NCBI RefSeq assembly: GCF_003710805.1
Contig: NZ_RHHB01000001.1
Span: 353,571 to 417,570, forward strand
Direction: 5' to 3'
Length of the DNA stretch: 64,000 bases
From: Agromyces tardus
GTDB lineage: Bacteria; Actinomycetota; Actinomycetes; Actinomycetales; Microbacteriaceae
How positions within the stretch are numbered: position 1 is the first letter of the stretch; each line of letters starts with the position of its first letter. The translations under genes and the position numbers were made by a program. Below the pieces are notes generated by a model. That model saw only the letters and a program-made list of their open reading frames with translations, made no database searches and was not told where the DNA came from. This document shows, piece by piece, positions 16,417 through 24,892 of the stretch.

Positions 16417-17487
16417 TCAGCGCTTCTTCGCGCCCGCCCACTCCAGCAGTCGGTCGGCGGCCCACGTCGTGACGATGCGCTCCGGCGGGATGCCCGCGGC
16501 CTCGGCGCGAGCGGCACCGAGCGCCAGGAAGCCGAAGTGGCCCGGCGCGTGGCTGTCGGTGTCGATCGAGAAGCAGCACCCCGCCTCGAGTGCGAGCGCG
16601 ATGAGCTCGTCGGGCGGATCCTGCCGCTCGGGTCGCGAGTTGATCTCGACCGCGACGTCGTGCTCCGCGCACGCGGCGAACACGGCTCGGGCGTCGAACT
16701 CCGACTGCGGCCGCGTGCCCCGTGAGCCCTGCACGAGCCGACCGGTGCAGTGGCCGAGCACGTTCGTGCGCGGGTCGGCGATGGCGCGCAGCATCCGCGG
16801 GGTCATCTCGGCGGCGGGCAGGCGCAGCTTGGAGTGCACGCTCGCGACCACGATGTCGAGCCGGTCGAGCAGGTCGGCGCGCTGGTCGAGCACGCCGTCG
16901 GCGAGGATGTCGACCTCGATGCCCGTGAGGATCCGCACGCCGAGGCCCGCGCCGGCCGCAGCGGCATCCACCGCGTCGTCATCCGCGTCGCCCTCGCCAT
17001 GGCCCGCGTTGAGCGCCGCCACGATCTCGACCTGCGACTCGAGGCGCTCGGGCGAGAGCCCGTTCGCCACCCGCAGGCTCGGCGAGTGGTCGGTCAGGGC
17101 GAAGTACTCGAGCCCGGCGGATGCCGCGGCGCGCGCCATCGCGGCGATGCTCGTCGTGCCGTCCGACCAGTCGCTGTGCGCGTGCAGGTCGCCGCGGAGC
17201 TGCGCCCGCAGGCCCGTGGGCGCGGCATCCGCCCCGACCCGCTGCCGCAGGTCGGCGAGGTAGGCGGGCACCTCGCCCGCGAGCGCCTCGGCGATCACGG
17301 TGTAGCTCGAGTCGCCGATGCCGGGCGTGCGCTTCAAGCGCCCGTCGGCCGCCCGGGAGCGCAGCTCGTCGACCGGCACGCCCTCGATCGCGGCGGCGGC
17401 CTTGCGGAACGCCTTCGCCTTGAACGGCGACGCGAGCTCTCGTTCGAGCAGCAGCGCGATCTCCTCGAGCGCCTCCACCGGATCCAT
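16417..17487 (-). CDS. PHP-domain protein with helix-hairpin-helix N-terminus (PolX C-terminal-like)
   Basis: 356 residues. The N-terminal part (1-90; LLERELASPFKAKAFRKAA, LKRTPGIGDSS) resembles the 8-kDa/HhH DNA-binding part of family X polymerases. It is followed directly by a PHP phosphoesterase domain (GDLHAHSDWSDG, YFALTDHS, GIEVDI, VVASVHS, VEINSRP, DTDSHAP) that retains the metal-binding His/Asp set. The nucleotidyltransferase domain of PolX is absent. Such proteins are predicted 3'-phosphatases or nucleases in DNA repair. The ATG at 17487 has CAGACT six bases upstream. Confidence 0.85.
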   Translation of the reverse strand: MDPVEALEEIALLLERELASPFKAKAFRKAAAAIEGVPVDELRSRAADGRLKRTPGIGDSSYTVIAEALAGEVPAYLADLRQRVGADAAPTGLRAQLRGDLHAHSDWSDGTTSIAAMARAAASAGLEYFALTDHSPSLRVANGLSPERLESQVEIVAALNAGHGEGDADDDAVDAAAAGAGLGVRILTGIEVDILADGVLDQRADLLDRLDIVVASVHSKLRLPAAEMTPRMLRAIADPRTNVLGHCTGRLVQGSRGTRPQSEFDARAVFAACAEHDVAVEINSRPERQDPPDELIALALEAGCCFSIDTDSHAPGHFGFLALGAARAEAAGIPPERIVTTWAADRLLEWAGAKKR

Positions 17488-17547
17488 CGCCCCAGTCTGC
17501 CGCGCGCCACCCCGCCGGTCGAGGGCACCCGCCGGTCGAGTGCACCC

Positions 17548-17793
17548 GCCGGTCGAGTAGGAGCGCAGCGACGTATCGAGACCCGTTCGCCGGTCGAGTA
17601 GGAGCGCAGCGACGTATCGAGACCCGTTCGCCGGTCGAGTAGGAGCGCAGCGACGTATCGAGACGCGTTCGCCGGTCGAGTAGGAGCGCAGTGACGTATC
17701 GAGAGCCGTTCGCCGGTCGAGTAGGAGCGCAGTGACGTATCGAGACCCGTTCGCCGGTCGAGTAGGAGCGTAGCGACGTATCGAGACCCCTGC
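17548..17793. repeat. Tandem array of six 41-bp repeats (REP/BIME-like)
   Basis: Unit copies begin at 17548, 17589, 17630, 17671, 17712 and 17753. Each carries GGTCGAGTAGGAGCG early and GTATCGAGACC later, so a unit is itself an imperfect palindrome. Copies differ by single bases (AGCGACG versus AGTGACG; GACCCG versus GACGCG or GAGCCG). No spacers lie between copies. The preceding bases 17530-17546 hold two partial GCCGGTCGAG starts. Confidence 0.92.
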
Positions 17794-17808
17794 CGGGGGA
17801 GAGCGGCG

Positions 17809-17897
17809 GGGTCTCGATACGGGCTTCGCCCTACTCGACCGGCGACGGGCTGCGCCCTACTCGACCGGCGACGGGCTTCGCCCTACTCGACCGGCGG
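17809..17897. repeat. Inverted-orientation repeats facing the 41-bp array
   Basis: GGTCTCGATACGGGCTTCG leads into about three copies of a 26-bp unit containing GGGCTTCGCCCTACTCGACC, each a small hairpin. It is the reverse complement of the outer parts of the 41-bp unit, so the whole region can fold back on itself. The last copy supplies the stop codon of the cyclase gene. Confidence 0.85.
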
Positions 17898-18524
17898 GAG
17901 GTCGAACGCGACCGCGCGCACCGGCGCCCCGTCGCCCGCGAGGCGCAGCGGGAAGATCCCGAGGCGCACCCGTGCGGGCAGCGCGTCGAGTCCCGCGAGG
18001 TTCTCGACGATGAGACCGTCGCCGCCGAGCACGACCTCGTGCACGGGGAAGTCGGTCGTGCCCGCGGCATCCGTGGGGTCGGGGCTCAGCGTGTCGACGC
18101 CGAGCACGTGCATGCCGCGCTCGACGAGCAGCCGCGCGGCCTCGACGCCCAGGGCCGGATGCCGCAGCGCCCGCTCGGTGCCGAAGTGCACGGCCCAGCC
18201 CGTGTCGACCACGACGATCGACGGCACCCGCCCGGGCAGCTCGCCGAGGTCGTCGACGCCGATCGTCGCGTGGTCGGCGAGCCCCGGCACGTGCAGCACG
18301 AGCGCGTCGCCCACGAGCTCGTCGAGGGCGACCGCGTCCATCGTACGGCCGCCGGCCACCGTGTGGGCGGGTGCGTCCACGTGGGTGCCCGAGTGCGATC
18401 CGAGGTGCAGCGTCGTGACGGCGGCGCCGTCGCGGTCGAGCTCCAGGGCCGGCTCGAGGTCGACCGCCGGGTCGCCCGGGTACACCTGCATGCCCGAGCG
18501 GATGGGGTGGCTGAGGTCACGCAT
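17883..18524 (-). CDS. Cyclase family protein (kynurenine formamidase-like metal hydrolase)
   Basis: 213 residues. The opening MRDLSHPIRSGMQVYPGDP and the metal-binding HSGTHVDAPAH (about residues 42-52) define the cyclase/KynB fold, a zinc or manganese amidohydrolase; later VDTGWAVHFG and VLGVDTLSPDP fit. The substrate could be a formamide or related amide. The ATG at 18524 overlaps the stop of the NCS1 gene by eight bases, so it is coupled to the transporter. The last residues PVE and the TAG stop lie inside the repeat array, so the true C-terminus may have been replaced by repeat sequence. Confidence 0.87.
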   Translation of the reverse strand: MRDLSHPIRSGMQVYPGDPAVDLEPALELDRDGAAVTTLHLGSHSGTHVDAPAHTVAGGRTMDAVALDELVGDALVLHVPGLADHATIGVDDLGELPGRVPSIVVVDTGWAVHFGTERALRHPALGVEAARLLVERGMHVLGVDTLSPDPTDAAGTTDFPVHEVVLGGDGLIVENLAGLDALPARVRLGIFPLRLAGDGAPVRAVAFDLPPVE

Positions 18525-19905
18525 GCGCGACCGGCTCCGGCGTGGCATCCGAGAGGTGCTCGCTCGAGGCCACCGGCGTCGTCGAGCGCTCCGAAAGCGA
18601 GACGAGCAGGTAGAGCACGAAGGTCAGCACGAACGCCGGGATGGTGGCGCCGATCGGCGTCGGCCACACCCAGGTGAAGAGGTAGGCGGCGACGGCGCCG
18701 ACGAGCCACACCGCGATCGCGGCCCAGTTGACGCCCGCGAGGTACCAGTAGCGGCCGTCGCGCGCCTTCAGGATGTCGGCGGTGTACGCGCCCCGCTTCA
18801 CGATGTAGTAGTCGGCGATCATGATCGCGAACACGGGCGCGAAGAGGGCGCCGATCGTGACGAGGAACGTCGTGAACTGGCCGAGCAGGCCGAACCACGT
18901 CGAGCCGATGATCGAGATCACGCCGACGATGAGCGCGGTCGGCAGGAACTTCACGTGCCGCCCCGGCTGCGCGTTCACGATCGAGGTGACCATGCCGTAG
19001 ACGACCATCGTGTTCGTCGCCATCACCGACAGGAAGATGACGATCGCGAGCGGAGCGCCGAAGGGCGTGACGATCGTCACCGGGTCGAACGGGATCGCCT
19101 CGCCGCCCGAGAGCACGACGTAGCCGATCGCGGTGGCGCCGACCGTCATCGAGACGACCGTCGAGAGCGTGTAGCCGATGCCGGAGCCGATGATGCCCGC
19201 ACGGCTCGACTTCGCGAAGCGGTTGAAGTCCGCCGAGAGCACCGTCCACGAGATGGCGGTCGCGATGACCACGTCGAGCACGAGGATGGGCGAGTAGCCC
19301 AGCGACGGGTCGGCGGGGATGGCGGCGAACTCGGCGGGCGCGTAGGTCGTGAACGCGACGACGAAGATGTAGGCGACGATGCCGAGGATGAGCACCGCGA
19401 GCCACGGCTCGACCCGGGCGATGCCCGTGTGGCCGAAGATGGCGAGGATCACGACGAGGGTCTGGCAGAGCACCGCGAACAGCACGGGGCTCGAGAACCC
19501 GGTGACCGACGAGACGAGGAAGTCGAGCGCGATGCCGGCGAGCATCGCCTGGACCCAGCTCCAGCCCATGAGGATGACGACGTTGGCCGCGACCGGGAGC
19601 AGGCTGCCGCGCGTGCCGAACGGCCCGCGGGTGAGCGCCATCGTCGGCAGCCCCGTGCGGGTGCCGATGTTGCCGACGGTCACGAGCACGGCGGCGCCGA
19701 CGATCGTGCCGACGATGATGAGCACGACCACGAGGCCGTAGTCGACGCCGGGCACGAAGAGCGTGCCGGTGAGCAGCGTCGTGACGACGAGGTTCGCGGC
19801 GAGCCAGATCATGCCGATGCGCGGCAGCGAGAGGGTGCCGCGCACGGGGCCGGCGTCGTCGGAGTGTTCCTCGAGGTAGTGCTCGAGACGGGAGTAGAGC
19901 GACAT
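18517..19905 (-). CDS. NCS1 family nucleobase/allantoin-type cation symporter
   Basis: 462 residues with about a dozen hydrophobic segments. It shows NCS1/CodB-like blocks: ALTRGPFGTRGSLLPVAANV, ILMGWSWVQAML, VLSADFNRFAKSSRAG, and APVFAIMIADYYIVKRG. Substrates of this family are cytosine, purines, hydantoins, allantoin or thiamine precursors; which one cannot be read. The ATG at 19905 has AGGAGA upstream. It sits between an NTF2-like protein and a cyclase in a minus-strand unit beginning at the truncated agmatinase, suggesting uptake of a nitrogen-rich compound processed by these enzymes (inference). Confidence 0.88.
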   Translation of the reverse strand: MSLYSRLEHYLEEHSDDAGPVRGTLSLPRIGMIWLAANLVVTTLLTGTLFVPGVDYGLVVVLIIVGTIVGAAVLVTVGNIGTRTGLPTMALTRGPFGTRGSLLPVAANVVILMGWSWVQAMLAGIALDFLVSSVTGFSSPVLFAVLCQTLVVILAIFGHTGIARVEPWLAVLILGIVAYIFVVAFTTYAPAEFAAIPADPSLGYSPILVLDVVIATAISWTVLSADFNRFAKSSRAGIIGSGIGYTLSTVVSMTVGATAIGYVVLSGGEAIPFDPVTIVTPFGAPLAIVIFLSVMATNTMVVYGMVTSIVNAQPGRHVKFLPTALIVGVISIIGSTWFGLLGQFTTFLVTIGALFAPVFAIMIADYYIVKRGAYTADILKARDGRYWYLAGVNWAAIAVWLVGAVAAYLFTWVWPTPIGATIPAFVLTFVLYLLVSLSERSTTPVASSEHLSDATPEPVAHA

Positions 19906-19963
19906 TGCTGGGTTCTCCTGGGATTCGGGGTGGGGGATGGGAACGGGGAGGCGGATGGGTGGA

Positions 19964-20392
19964 TCAGGCCGCGGTGCCGGGCAGGGGGGAGAGGTGCTCG
20001 TGCACGGCGACGAGGCGCGGGCCCGCGGCATCCGTCGCCGGGTCGACGCGGAAGACGATGGTCTCGCGCTCGCGGTAGGTCTCGGGGCCGTCGCCGGTCT
20101 CGGCGGTGGTCTCGACGGAGTGGGTGAAGACCGCGCCGCCGGGGAACGGCTGCACGAGCCGGTCGGTCGACGTGCACGACACGACGCGCCAGCCGTCGGC
20201 GACCCATCCGGCCCAGAGGCGCTCGTAGGCCGCGCGGTCGGCGAGGCGCTCGGGCTCGGTGTGGAACACGAAGGTCGCGTCGGGCGCGAACGTCGCGAAG
20301 TACCGGTCGCCGTCGGTCGCGGCGAAGGCGTCGACGATCTCGGATGCCGCGGCCAGCACCTCGTCGCGGCTCGGTTCGGTCTGGGTGGTCAT
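19964..20392 (-). CDS. Nuclear transport factor 2-like (SnoaL/DUF4440) protein
   Basis: 142 residues. EVLAAASEIVDAFAATDGDRYFATFAPDATFVFHT is the usual first helix pair and strand of the NTF2-like cone fold, and the domain ends VAVHEHLSPLPG. Members are small hydrolases, isomerases or ligand binders. No catalytic assignment is possible. It lies between the agmatinase remnant and the NCS1 transporter on the same strand. Confidence 0.8.
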   Translation of the reverse strand: MTTQTEPSRDEVLAAASEIVDAFAATDGDRYFATFAPDATFVFHTEPERLADRAAYERLWAGWVADGWRVVSCTSTDRLVQPFPGGAVFTHSVETTAETGDGPETYRERETIVFRVDPATDAAGPRLVAVHEHLSPLPGTAA

Positions 20393-20432
20393 CGGGTCGG
20401 CTCCTTCGCCTCGGGTCTGCGCTGGGGTGGGG

Positions 20433-21143
20433 TCATGGGGCGGTCGTGGAGTCGCGCTCCGCGCGCGGCGCCATCGCGCTCAGCAGCTCGTACGCGACGT
20501 GGCTCGCGGCCACGGCGGTGAGCTGCGCGTGGTCGTAGGCGGGGGCGACCTCGACGATGTCGGCGCCGACGATGTCGCGGTCGGCGAGGGCGCGCAGCAT
20601 CCGCAGCAGTTCGCGGCTCGTGAGGCCGCCCGCCTCGGGGGTGCCGGTGCCGGGGGCGTGCGCGGGGTCGAGCACGTCGATGTCGATCGAGATGTAGAGG
20701 GGCGCGTCGCCGATGCGGGCACGCATGCGGTCGATCGCCGCGGCGAGGCCGTGCTCCTCGAGGTACTCGCTCGTGATGATCGAGAAGCCGAGGCGCTCGT
20801 CGTCCTCGAGGTCGCTCTTGGCGTAGAGCGGGCCGCGGATGCCGACGTGCATGCTCGCGGTGAGGTCGATGAGGCCCTCCTCCGACGCGCGACGGAACGG
20901 CGTGCCATGCGTCGTGGGCGCGCCGAAGTAGGTGTCCCACGTGTCGAGGTGCGCGTCGAAGTGCAGCACCGCGACCGGACCGCGCTTCGCGTGCACGGCG
21001 CGCAGCAGCGGCAGGGCGATCGTGTGGTCGCCGCCGATGACGACCAGCCGGTCGGCGTGCTCGGCGAGCGCCCTGGCGCCGGCCTCGACCTGTCGCACGG
21101 CCTCGGCGATGTCGAAGGGGTTGGCGACGATGTCGCCGGCATC
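20433..21143 (-). pseudogene. Agmatinase-family ureohydrolase lacking its N-terminus
   Basis: 236 codons from [16 protein letters not shown] to a stop at 20433. All manganese-binding blocks survive: [25 protein letters not shown] and [22 protein letters not shown]. Agmatinases, guanidinobutyrases and guanidine hydrolases are usually over 300 residues; roughly the first 90-110 are missing. Upstream of Asp the frame runs into an antisense-like reading of ribD with no family similarity and no clear start codon. Either a deletion fused ribD to this gene, or the assembly joined two loci. If the downstream NCS1, NTF2 and cyclase genes were its operon partners, the native promoter is lost here. Confidence 0.85.
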
Positions 21144-21144
21144 C

Positions 21145-21651
21145 TGCGGCGCGCCCGTCGAGGCTCGACGCCCACTTGACGGTGATGCGCGGGCGGCGGT
21201 GCCGCGCGGCGAACAGCCAGTCGTCGAGGAAGGACTCGCCCTCGGCGGCGAGGAGCCCGCCTTCGACGTCGACGCCCGCGTCGCGCAGCGTCGCCGCGCC
21301 TCCCGCGGCGTGCGGGTCGGGGTCAGCCACGGAGTAGACGACCCGGGCGACGCCCGCGTCGATGAGCGCGACGGCGCAGGGACCGGTGCGTCCCGTGTGG
21401 TTGCAGGGCTCGAGGGTGACGATCGCGGTGGCGCCCTGCGCGGCGCCCGGTGCGAGCTTCGAGAGCGCGTCGACCTCGGCGTGGGCCGTGCCGGCACCGC
21501 GGTGCCAGCCCTCGGCGAGCGTCTCGCCGCCGGGCGAGAGGATGACGCAGCCGACCCGGGGGTTCACGCCCCGCGCGGGCCCCCGCGCGGCGAGCTCGAA
21601 CGCCCGGCGCATCGCCGCGGCATCCGTCGCCGTGCGTGCCGCCGTGGTCAT
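21145..21651 (-). pseudogene. ribD: Riboflavin biosynthesis RibD, truncated after the deaminase domain
   Basis: 169 residues of normal RibD. The cytidine-deaminase-like domain is intact ([23 protein letters not shown] zinc ligands), then the reductase domain begins ([16 protein letters not shown]) and stops being recognisable at 21145. The frame remains open to 20389, giving a possible 420-residue chimera whose last 250 residues are an out-of-frame reading of the agmatinase gene. The ATG at 21651 has AGGCAGG upstream. An FMN riboswitch lies in front, so the identity is sure; the usual downstream ribE, ribBA and ribH genes are absent. Confidence 0.9.
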
Positions 21652-21697
21652 CGGTGCCTGCCTCTCAGGCTCCGGGGGCTCCGGCATGGCCGGAATC

Positions 21698-21722
21698 GTC
21701 GGCAGCGCACAGCGCAGCCGAC
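21698..21722 (-). promoter_or_regulatory. Hairpin in the FMN riboswitch expression platform
   Basis: Outer arms GTCGGC/GCCGAC and inner GCGC/GCGC pair just downstream of the aptamer and about 45 bases before the ribD start codon. It could be the switching stem that ends transcription or hides the ribosome site. Confidence 0.5.
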
Positions 21723-21730
21723 ACGTGCCG

Positions 21731-21860
21731 CCTCCCATCCGGACTTTCACCGTCGGTACCGGAATTCCACCGGTTCAACCGTTCGCGAATGGCCGATGGC
21801 CACACGCTCCCGGCTCGCGGACTGTCACCGCCGGTTCGGAATTACACCGACCCCGGAGCA
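21731..21860 (-). ncRNA. FMN riboswitch (RFN element)
   Basis: On the minus strand the conserved RFN blocks appear in order: CCGGGGTCGGTGTAATTCCG, ACCGGCGGTGACAGTCCGCG, AGCCGGGAGC, a variable arm, GGTGGAATTCCGGTACCGAC, then GGTGAAAGTCCGGATGGGAG. All paired regions of the six-stem aptamer can form. It senses flavin mononucleotide and lowers expression of riboflavin genes. It now stands before the truncated ribD and therefore before the agmatinase/NCS1/cyclase unit. Confidence 0.95.
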
Positions 21861-21960
21861 CGTTTCTCGTGTCGATTCTAGGTCAACGCAGGATGCGCGG
21901 GCGTATTCCCCGGTCGCATGCCGTCACCTGCCGGCGAGACCGCGGGCCGGCGCGACGCGG

Positions 21961-22992
21961 TCAGGCCGGGTCCGCGGATGTCGCGGCGGGCGCGCCGGCG
22001 GAGGTCTCGACGAGGGCGCGCGCCGTGCCCTCGTCGACGATGAGGTCGGTGATGAGCCCCGCGGCGAGCGCGCCGCGCAGGCTCGGCAGCTTCGCGCGTC
22101 CCGACACGACGCAGATGCGCCGCGGCGCCCGACGGAGCACCGCGAAGTCGGGGCCGGTCGCGCGCGTGTTCAGGGTGATGCCGTCGGTCGAACCGTCGGC
22201 ACGGTAGAACACCGTCGCGACGTCGCCGACCGCGCCTTCGCGGCTGAGCGCCTCGAAGTCGGCGCGCTCGAGGTAGCCGCCCTGGTAGACGTGGCTCGGC
22301 ACCTCGGCGAACGGCGAGCCGACGCCGAAGATCGCGACGTCCATGGCCGCCTGCAGGTCGAGCAGGCGCCGGGTGCTGCGCTCGCGCCAGAACGCCTCCT
22401 TGGTGGCGGGGTCGTCGAAGAAGGCGGGCACGGGGAACTGCTGCACGCGTGCGCCGAAGGCGTCGCCGAAGCGGCGCAGCAGTTCGCTCGCGTAGAGGAT
22501 GCCGGTGGTGCGCAGGTTGCCGGCGCCGTTCAGCTGCACGATCTCGGAGTTGTGCGTCGCCTTCGGGGCGAGGTGGCGGCTCATGGCGCTCATGGTGGAC
22601 CCCCACGCGACGCCGATCGTCTGGTTCGAGTCGATGAACCGGCTGAGAATCCGTGCAGCCGAGAGGGCCACGCGCTCGAGCCGGTCGACGTCGCTCGCGT
22701 GGTCGGGAACGGGCACGACGTGCGCCGAGACCTCGTGTCGCGCGAGGATCTCCTGCTCGAGCCGGCTCGGCAGGTCGAGCGGGGAGTGGATCGAGATCTC
22801 GACGAGCCCCGTGGCGCGGGCGTGGCTCAACAGGCGAGAGACGGAGGATCTCGACGTGTGCAGTTCCTTCGCGATGGCGTCCATCGTGAGGTCCTGCAGG
22901 TAGTAGAGGTGGGCCGCGCGGAGCGCGTCACGCGTCTTCCCGGAGGGCGTATCGCCCTCGCGCCCCGCCCCGTCGATCCCGATTCCAACCAT
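21961..22992 (-). CDS. SorC-family sugar-binding transcriptional regulator
   Basis: 343 residues. An N-terminal helix-turn-helix (about 22-60; LYYLQDLTMDAIAKELHTSRSSVSRLLSHARATGLVEI, quoted in parts as LTMDAIAKEL and TSRSSVSRLL) precedes the SorC/DeoR-type effector domain (IGVAWGSTM, VQLNGAG, IFGVGSPF, GDVATVFYRADGS). The ATG at 22992 has AAGGGG upstream; the frame open further upstream is not convincing. It is divergent from glpD and most likely controls the glycerol genes glpD, glpF and glpK in response to glycerol 3-phosphate or a related phosphate (inference). Confidence 0.9.
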   Translation of the reverse strand: MVGIGIDGAGREGDTPSGKTRDALRAAHLYYLQDLTMDAIAKELHTSRSSVSRLLSHARATGLVEISIHSPLDLPSRLEQEILARHEVSAHVVPVPDHASDVDRLERVALSAARILSRFIDSNQTIGVAWGSTMSAMSRHLAPKATHNSEIVQLNGAGNLRTTGILYASELLRRFGDAFGARVQQFPVPAFFDDPATKEAFWRERSTRRLLDLQAAMDVAIFGVGSPFAEVPSHVYQGGYLERADFEALSREGAVGDVATVFYRADGSTDGITLNTRATGPDFAVLRRAPRRICVVSGRAKLPSLRGALAAGLITDLIVDEGTARALVETSAGAPAATSADPA

Positions 22993-23011
22993 CTCGCACC
23001 CCTTGCACGTT

Positions 23012-23039
23012 TGTTCACGCGGCTTGAAAGCATGTTCGC
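23012..23039. promoter_or_regulatory. Candidate SorC operator: direct repeats TGTTCAC and TGTTCGC
   Basis: The two heptamers start at 23012 and 23033, exactly 21 bases (two helical turns) apart, in the regulator-glpD intergenic region. Confidence 0.4.
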
Positions 23040-23114
23040 TCGCCCGCACGATGTATTCATCCACAGCCGGCCCGGACATGCAAGCCCGCCGTGCTCCAGC
23101 TCGAAAGGACAGCG

Positions 23115-24881
23115 ATGTCGCCCACCACGTCGACGCAGACGAACTCCCGCAACGCATCCGCCCGCCCCGGAACCCGCGCCGAGGTGGCCGCGCTGCGCGC
23201 CCGCCCCGAGGCATCCGTCGTCATCATCGGCGGCGGCATCAACGGGATCGCGACCTTCCGCGACCTCGCCCTGCAGGGCGTCGACGTCGTGCTCGTCGAG
23301 CGCGACGACTTCGTCTCGGGGGCGTCGTCGGCCTCGTCGCACATGATCCACGGCGGCATCAGGTACCTCGAGAACGGCGAGTTCCGTCTCGTGCGCGAGT
23401 CGGTGCGCGAGCGCAACGCGCTCATCCGCATCGCGCCGCACTACGTGAAGCCGCTGCAGACGACCGTGCCGATCTACTCGACCTTCGCGGGCATCCTCTC
23501 GGCGCCGCTGCGCTTCCTCACCCACCGGCAGGGCAAGCCCACCGAGCGCGGTGCGGCGCTCATCAAGACCGGCCTCACGATCTACGACGCGTTCTCGCGC
23601 GACGGCGGCTCGGTGCCGCGTCACCGGTTCCTCGGAGCGAAGCAGTCGCTCGCCGAGCTGCCCGCGCTCAACCCCGGCGTCAAGTACACCGCGACCTACT
23701 ACGACGCGAGCATGCACGACCCCGAGCGCCTCGCCCTCGACGTGCTCGCCGACGGCCTGGCCGCGGGCACGCACGCGCGCGCAGTGAACTACCTCGAGGC
23801 AGTCGGGCTCGGCGCGCGCGGCGTGCGGGTGCGCGACGCCGTCACGGGCGACGAGTTCGACCTCGCCGCCGATGTCGTCGTGAACACCTCGGGCCCCTGG
23901 ACCGACCTCACCAACGAGCAGCTCGGCCGGCCCTCCGGATACATGGGCGGCACCAAGGGCTCGCACATCGTGCTCGACCACCCCGAGCTGCTCGCCGCGA
24001 CCGGCGGACGCGAGATCTTCTTCGAGCACGAGGACGGCCGCATCGTGCTCATCTACCCGCTCAAGGGCCGCGTCATGGTCGGCACGACCGACCTCGAGCA
24101 CGACATGCGCGAGCCCGCCGTCTGCACCGAGGAGGAGGTCGACTACTTCTTCGACCTCATCGCGCACGTTTTCCCAGCCATCCGGGTCGACCGTTCGCAG
24201 ATCGTCTACCGCTTCTCGGGGGTGCGGCCGCTGCCGCGCCACGACGACACGCAGCCCGGCTTCGTGAGCCGCGACTACCGCATCGAGCGGGCGGATGTCG
24301 CGGAGCGCCCGGGAACGACGCTGCTCAGCCTCGTCGGCGGCAAGTGGACCACCTTCCGCGCCCTCGCCGAGCACCTCTCCGACGAGGTGCTCGGGATCCT
24401 CGGGCGCGCCCGGACCCGCTCGACGTGGGGGCTCCCCATCGGCGGCGGCGCGGGCTACCCGACCACCGACGACGCCCGCCGGGTGTGGATCGTGGGCCAC
24501 GGCGACGAGGTCGGCCGGGAGCGCGCGGAGGTGCTCCTCGAGCGCTACGGCACGCGCGCGGAGGCGCTCCTCGCCGAGATCGACGGCGAGGAGGACACCG
24601 CCCTCGCGGGCCACGACGGCTACACGCGCGGCGAGATCGCCTGGATCGCCCGCACCGAGCACGTCGTGCACCTCGCCGACGTCGTCTTCCGGCGCACGAG
24701 CCTGGCGTTCACGGGCACGGTCACGGCTCCGCTGCTCGACGAGCTCGCCGAGGTCGTCGGCGACGAGCTGCGCTGGAGCGCCGCGACCCGCCGCGCCGAG
24801 GTCGAGGCCACGCGCGCGGTGCTCGCCGAGCGCCACGGCGTCGTGCTCGGCGAGCCTGCCGTCGCCGTGCCGGTCGACTGA
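23115..24881 (+). CDS. glpD: Aerobic glycerol-3-phosphate dehydrogenase
   Basis: 588 residues. FAD-binding VVIIGGGINGIATFRDLALQ (about residues 35-54) and the substrate-site SSHMIHGGIRYLE block are clear, with YPLKGRVMVGTTD and SLVGGKWTTFR later and the GlpD C-terminal domain. It oxidises glycerol 3-phosphate to dihydroxyacetone phosphate at the membrane and passes electrons to quinone. The ATG at 23115 has AAAGGA upstream. It leads the glycerol cluster with glpF and glpK downstream and is divergent from the SorC regulator. Confidence 0.95.
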   Translation: MSPTTSTQTNSRNASARPGTRAEVAALRARPEASVVIIGGGINGIATFRDLALQGVDVVLVERDDFVSGASSASSHMIHGGIRYLENGEFRLVRESVRERNALIRIAPHYVKPLQTTVPIYSTFAGILSAPLRFLTHRQGKPTERGAALIKTGLTIYDAFSRDGGSVPRHRFLGAKQSLAELPALNPGVKYTATYYDASMHDPERLALDVLADGLAAGTHARAVNYLEAVGLGARGVRVRDAVTGDEFDLAADVVVNTSGPWTDLTNEQLGRPSGYMGGTKGSHIVLDHPELLAATGGREIFFEHEDGRIVLIYPLKGRVMVGTTDLEHDMREPAVCTEEEVDYFFDLIAHVFPAIRVDRSQIVYRFSGVRPLPRHDDTQPGFVSRDYRIERADVAERPGTTLLSLVGGKWTTFRALAEHLSDEVLGILGRARTRSTWGLPIGGGAGYPTTDDARRVWIVGHGDEVGRERAEVLLERYGTRAEALLAEIDGEEDTALAGHDGYTRGEIAWIARTEHVVHLADVVFRRTSLAFTGTVTAPLLDELAEVVGDELRWSAATRRAEVEATRAVLAERHGVVLGEPAVAVPVD

Positions 24882-24892
24882 CGAGGACCCGC

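Noticed and set aside
17548..17793. Tandem 41-bp repeats as a CRISPR array
   Set aside because: Copies are directly adjacent with no variable spacers, the units are imperfect palindromes of a REP type, and no cas genes are present.
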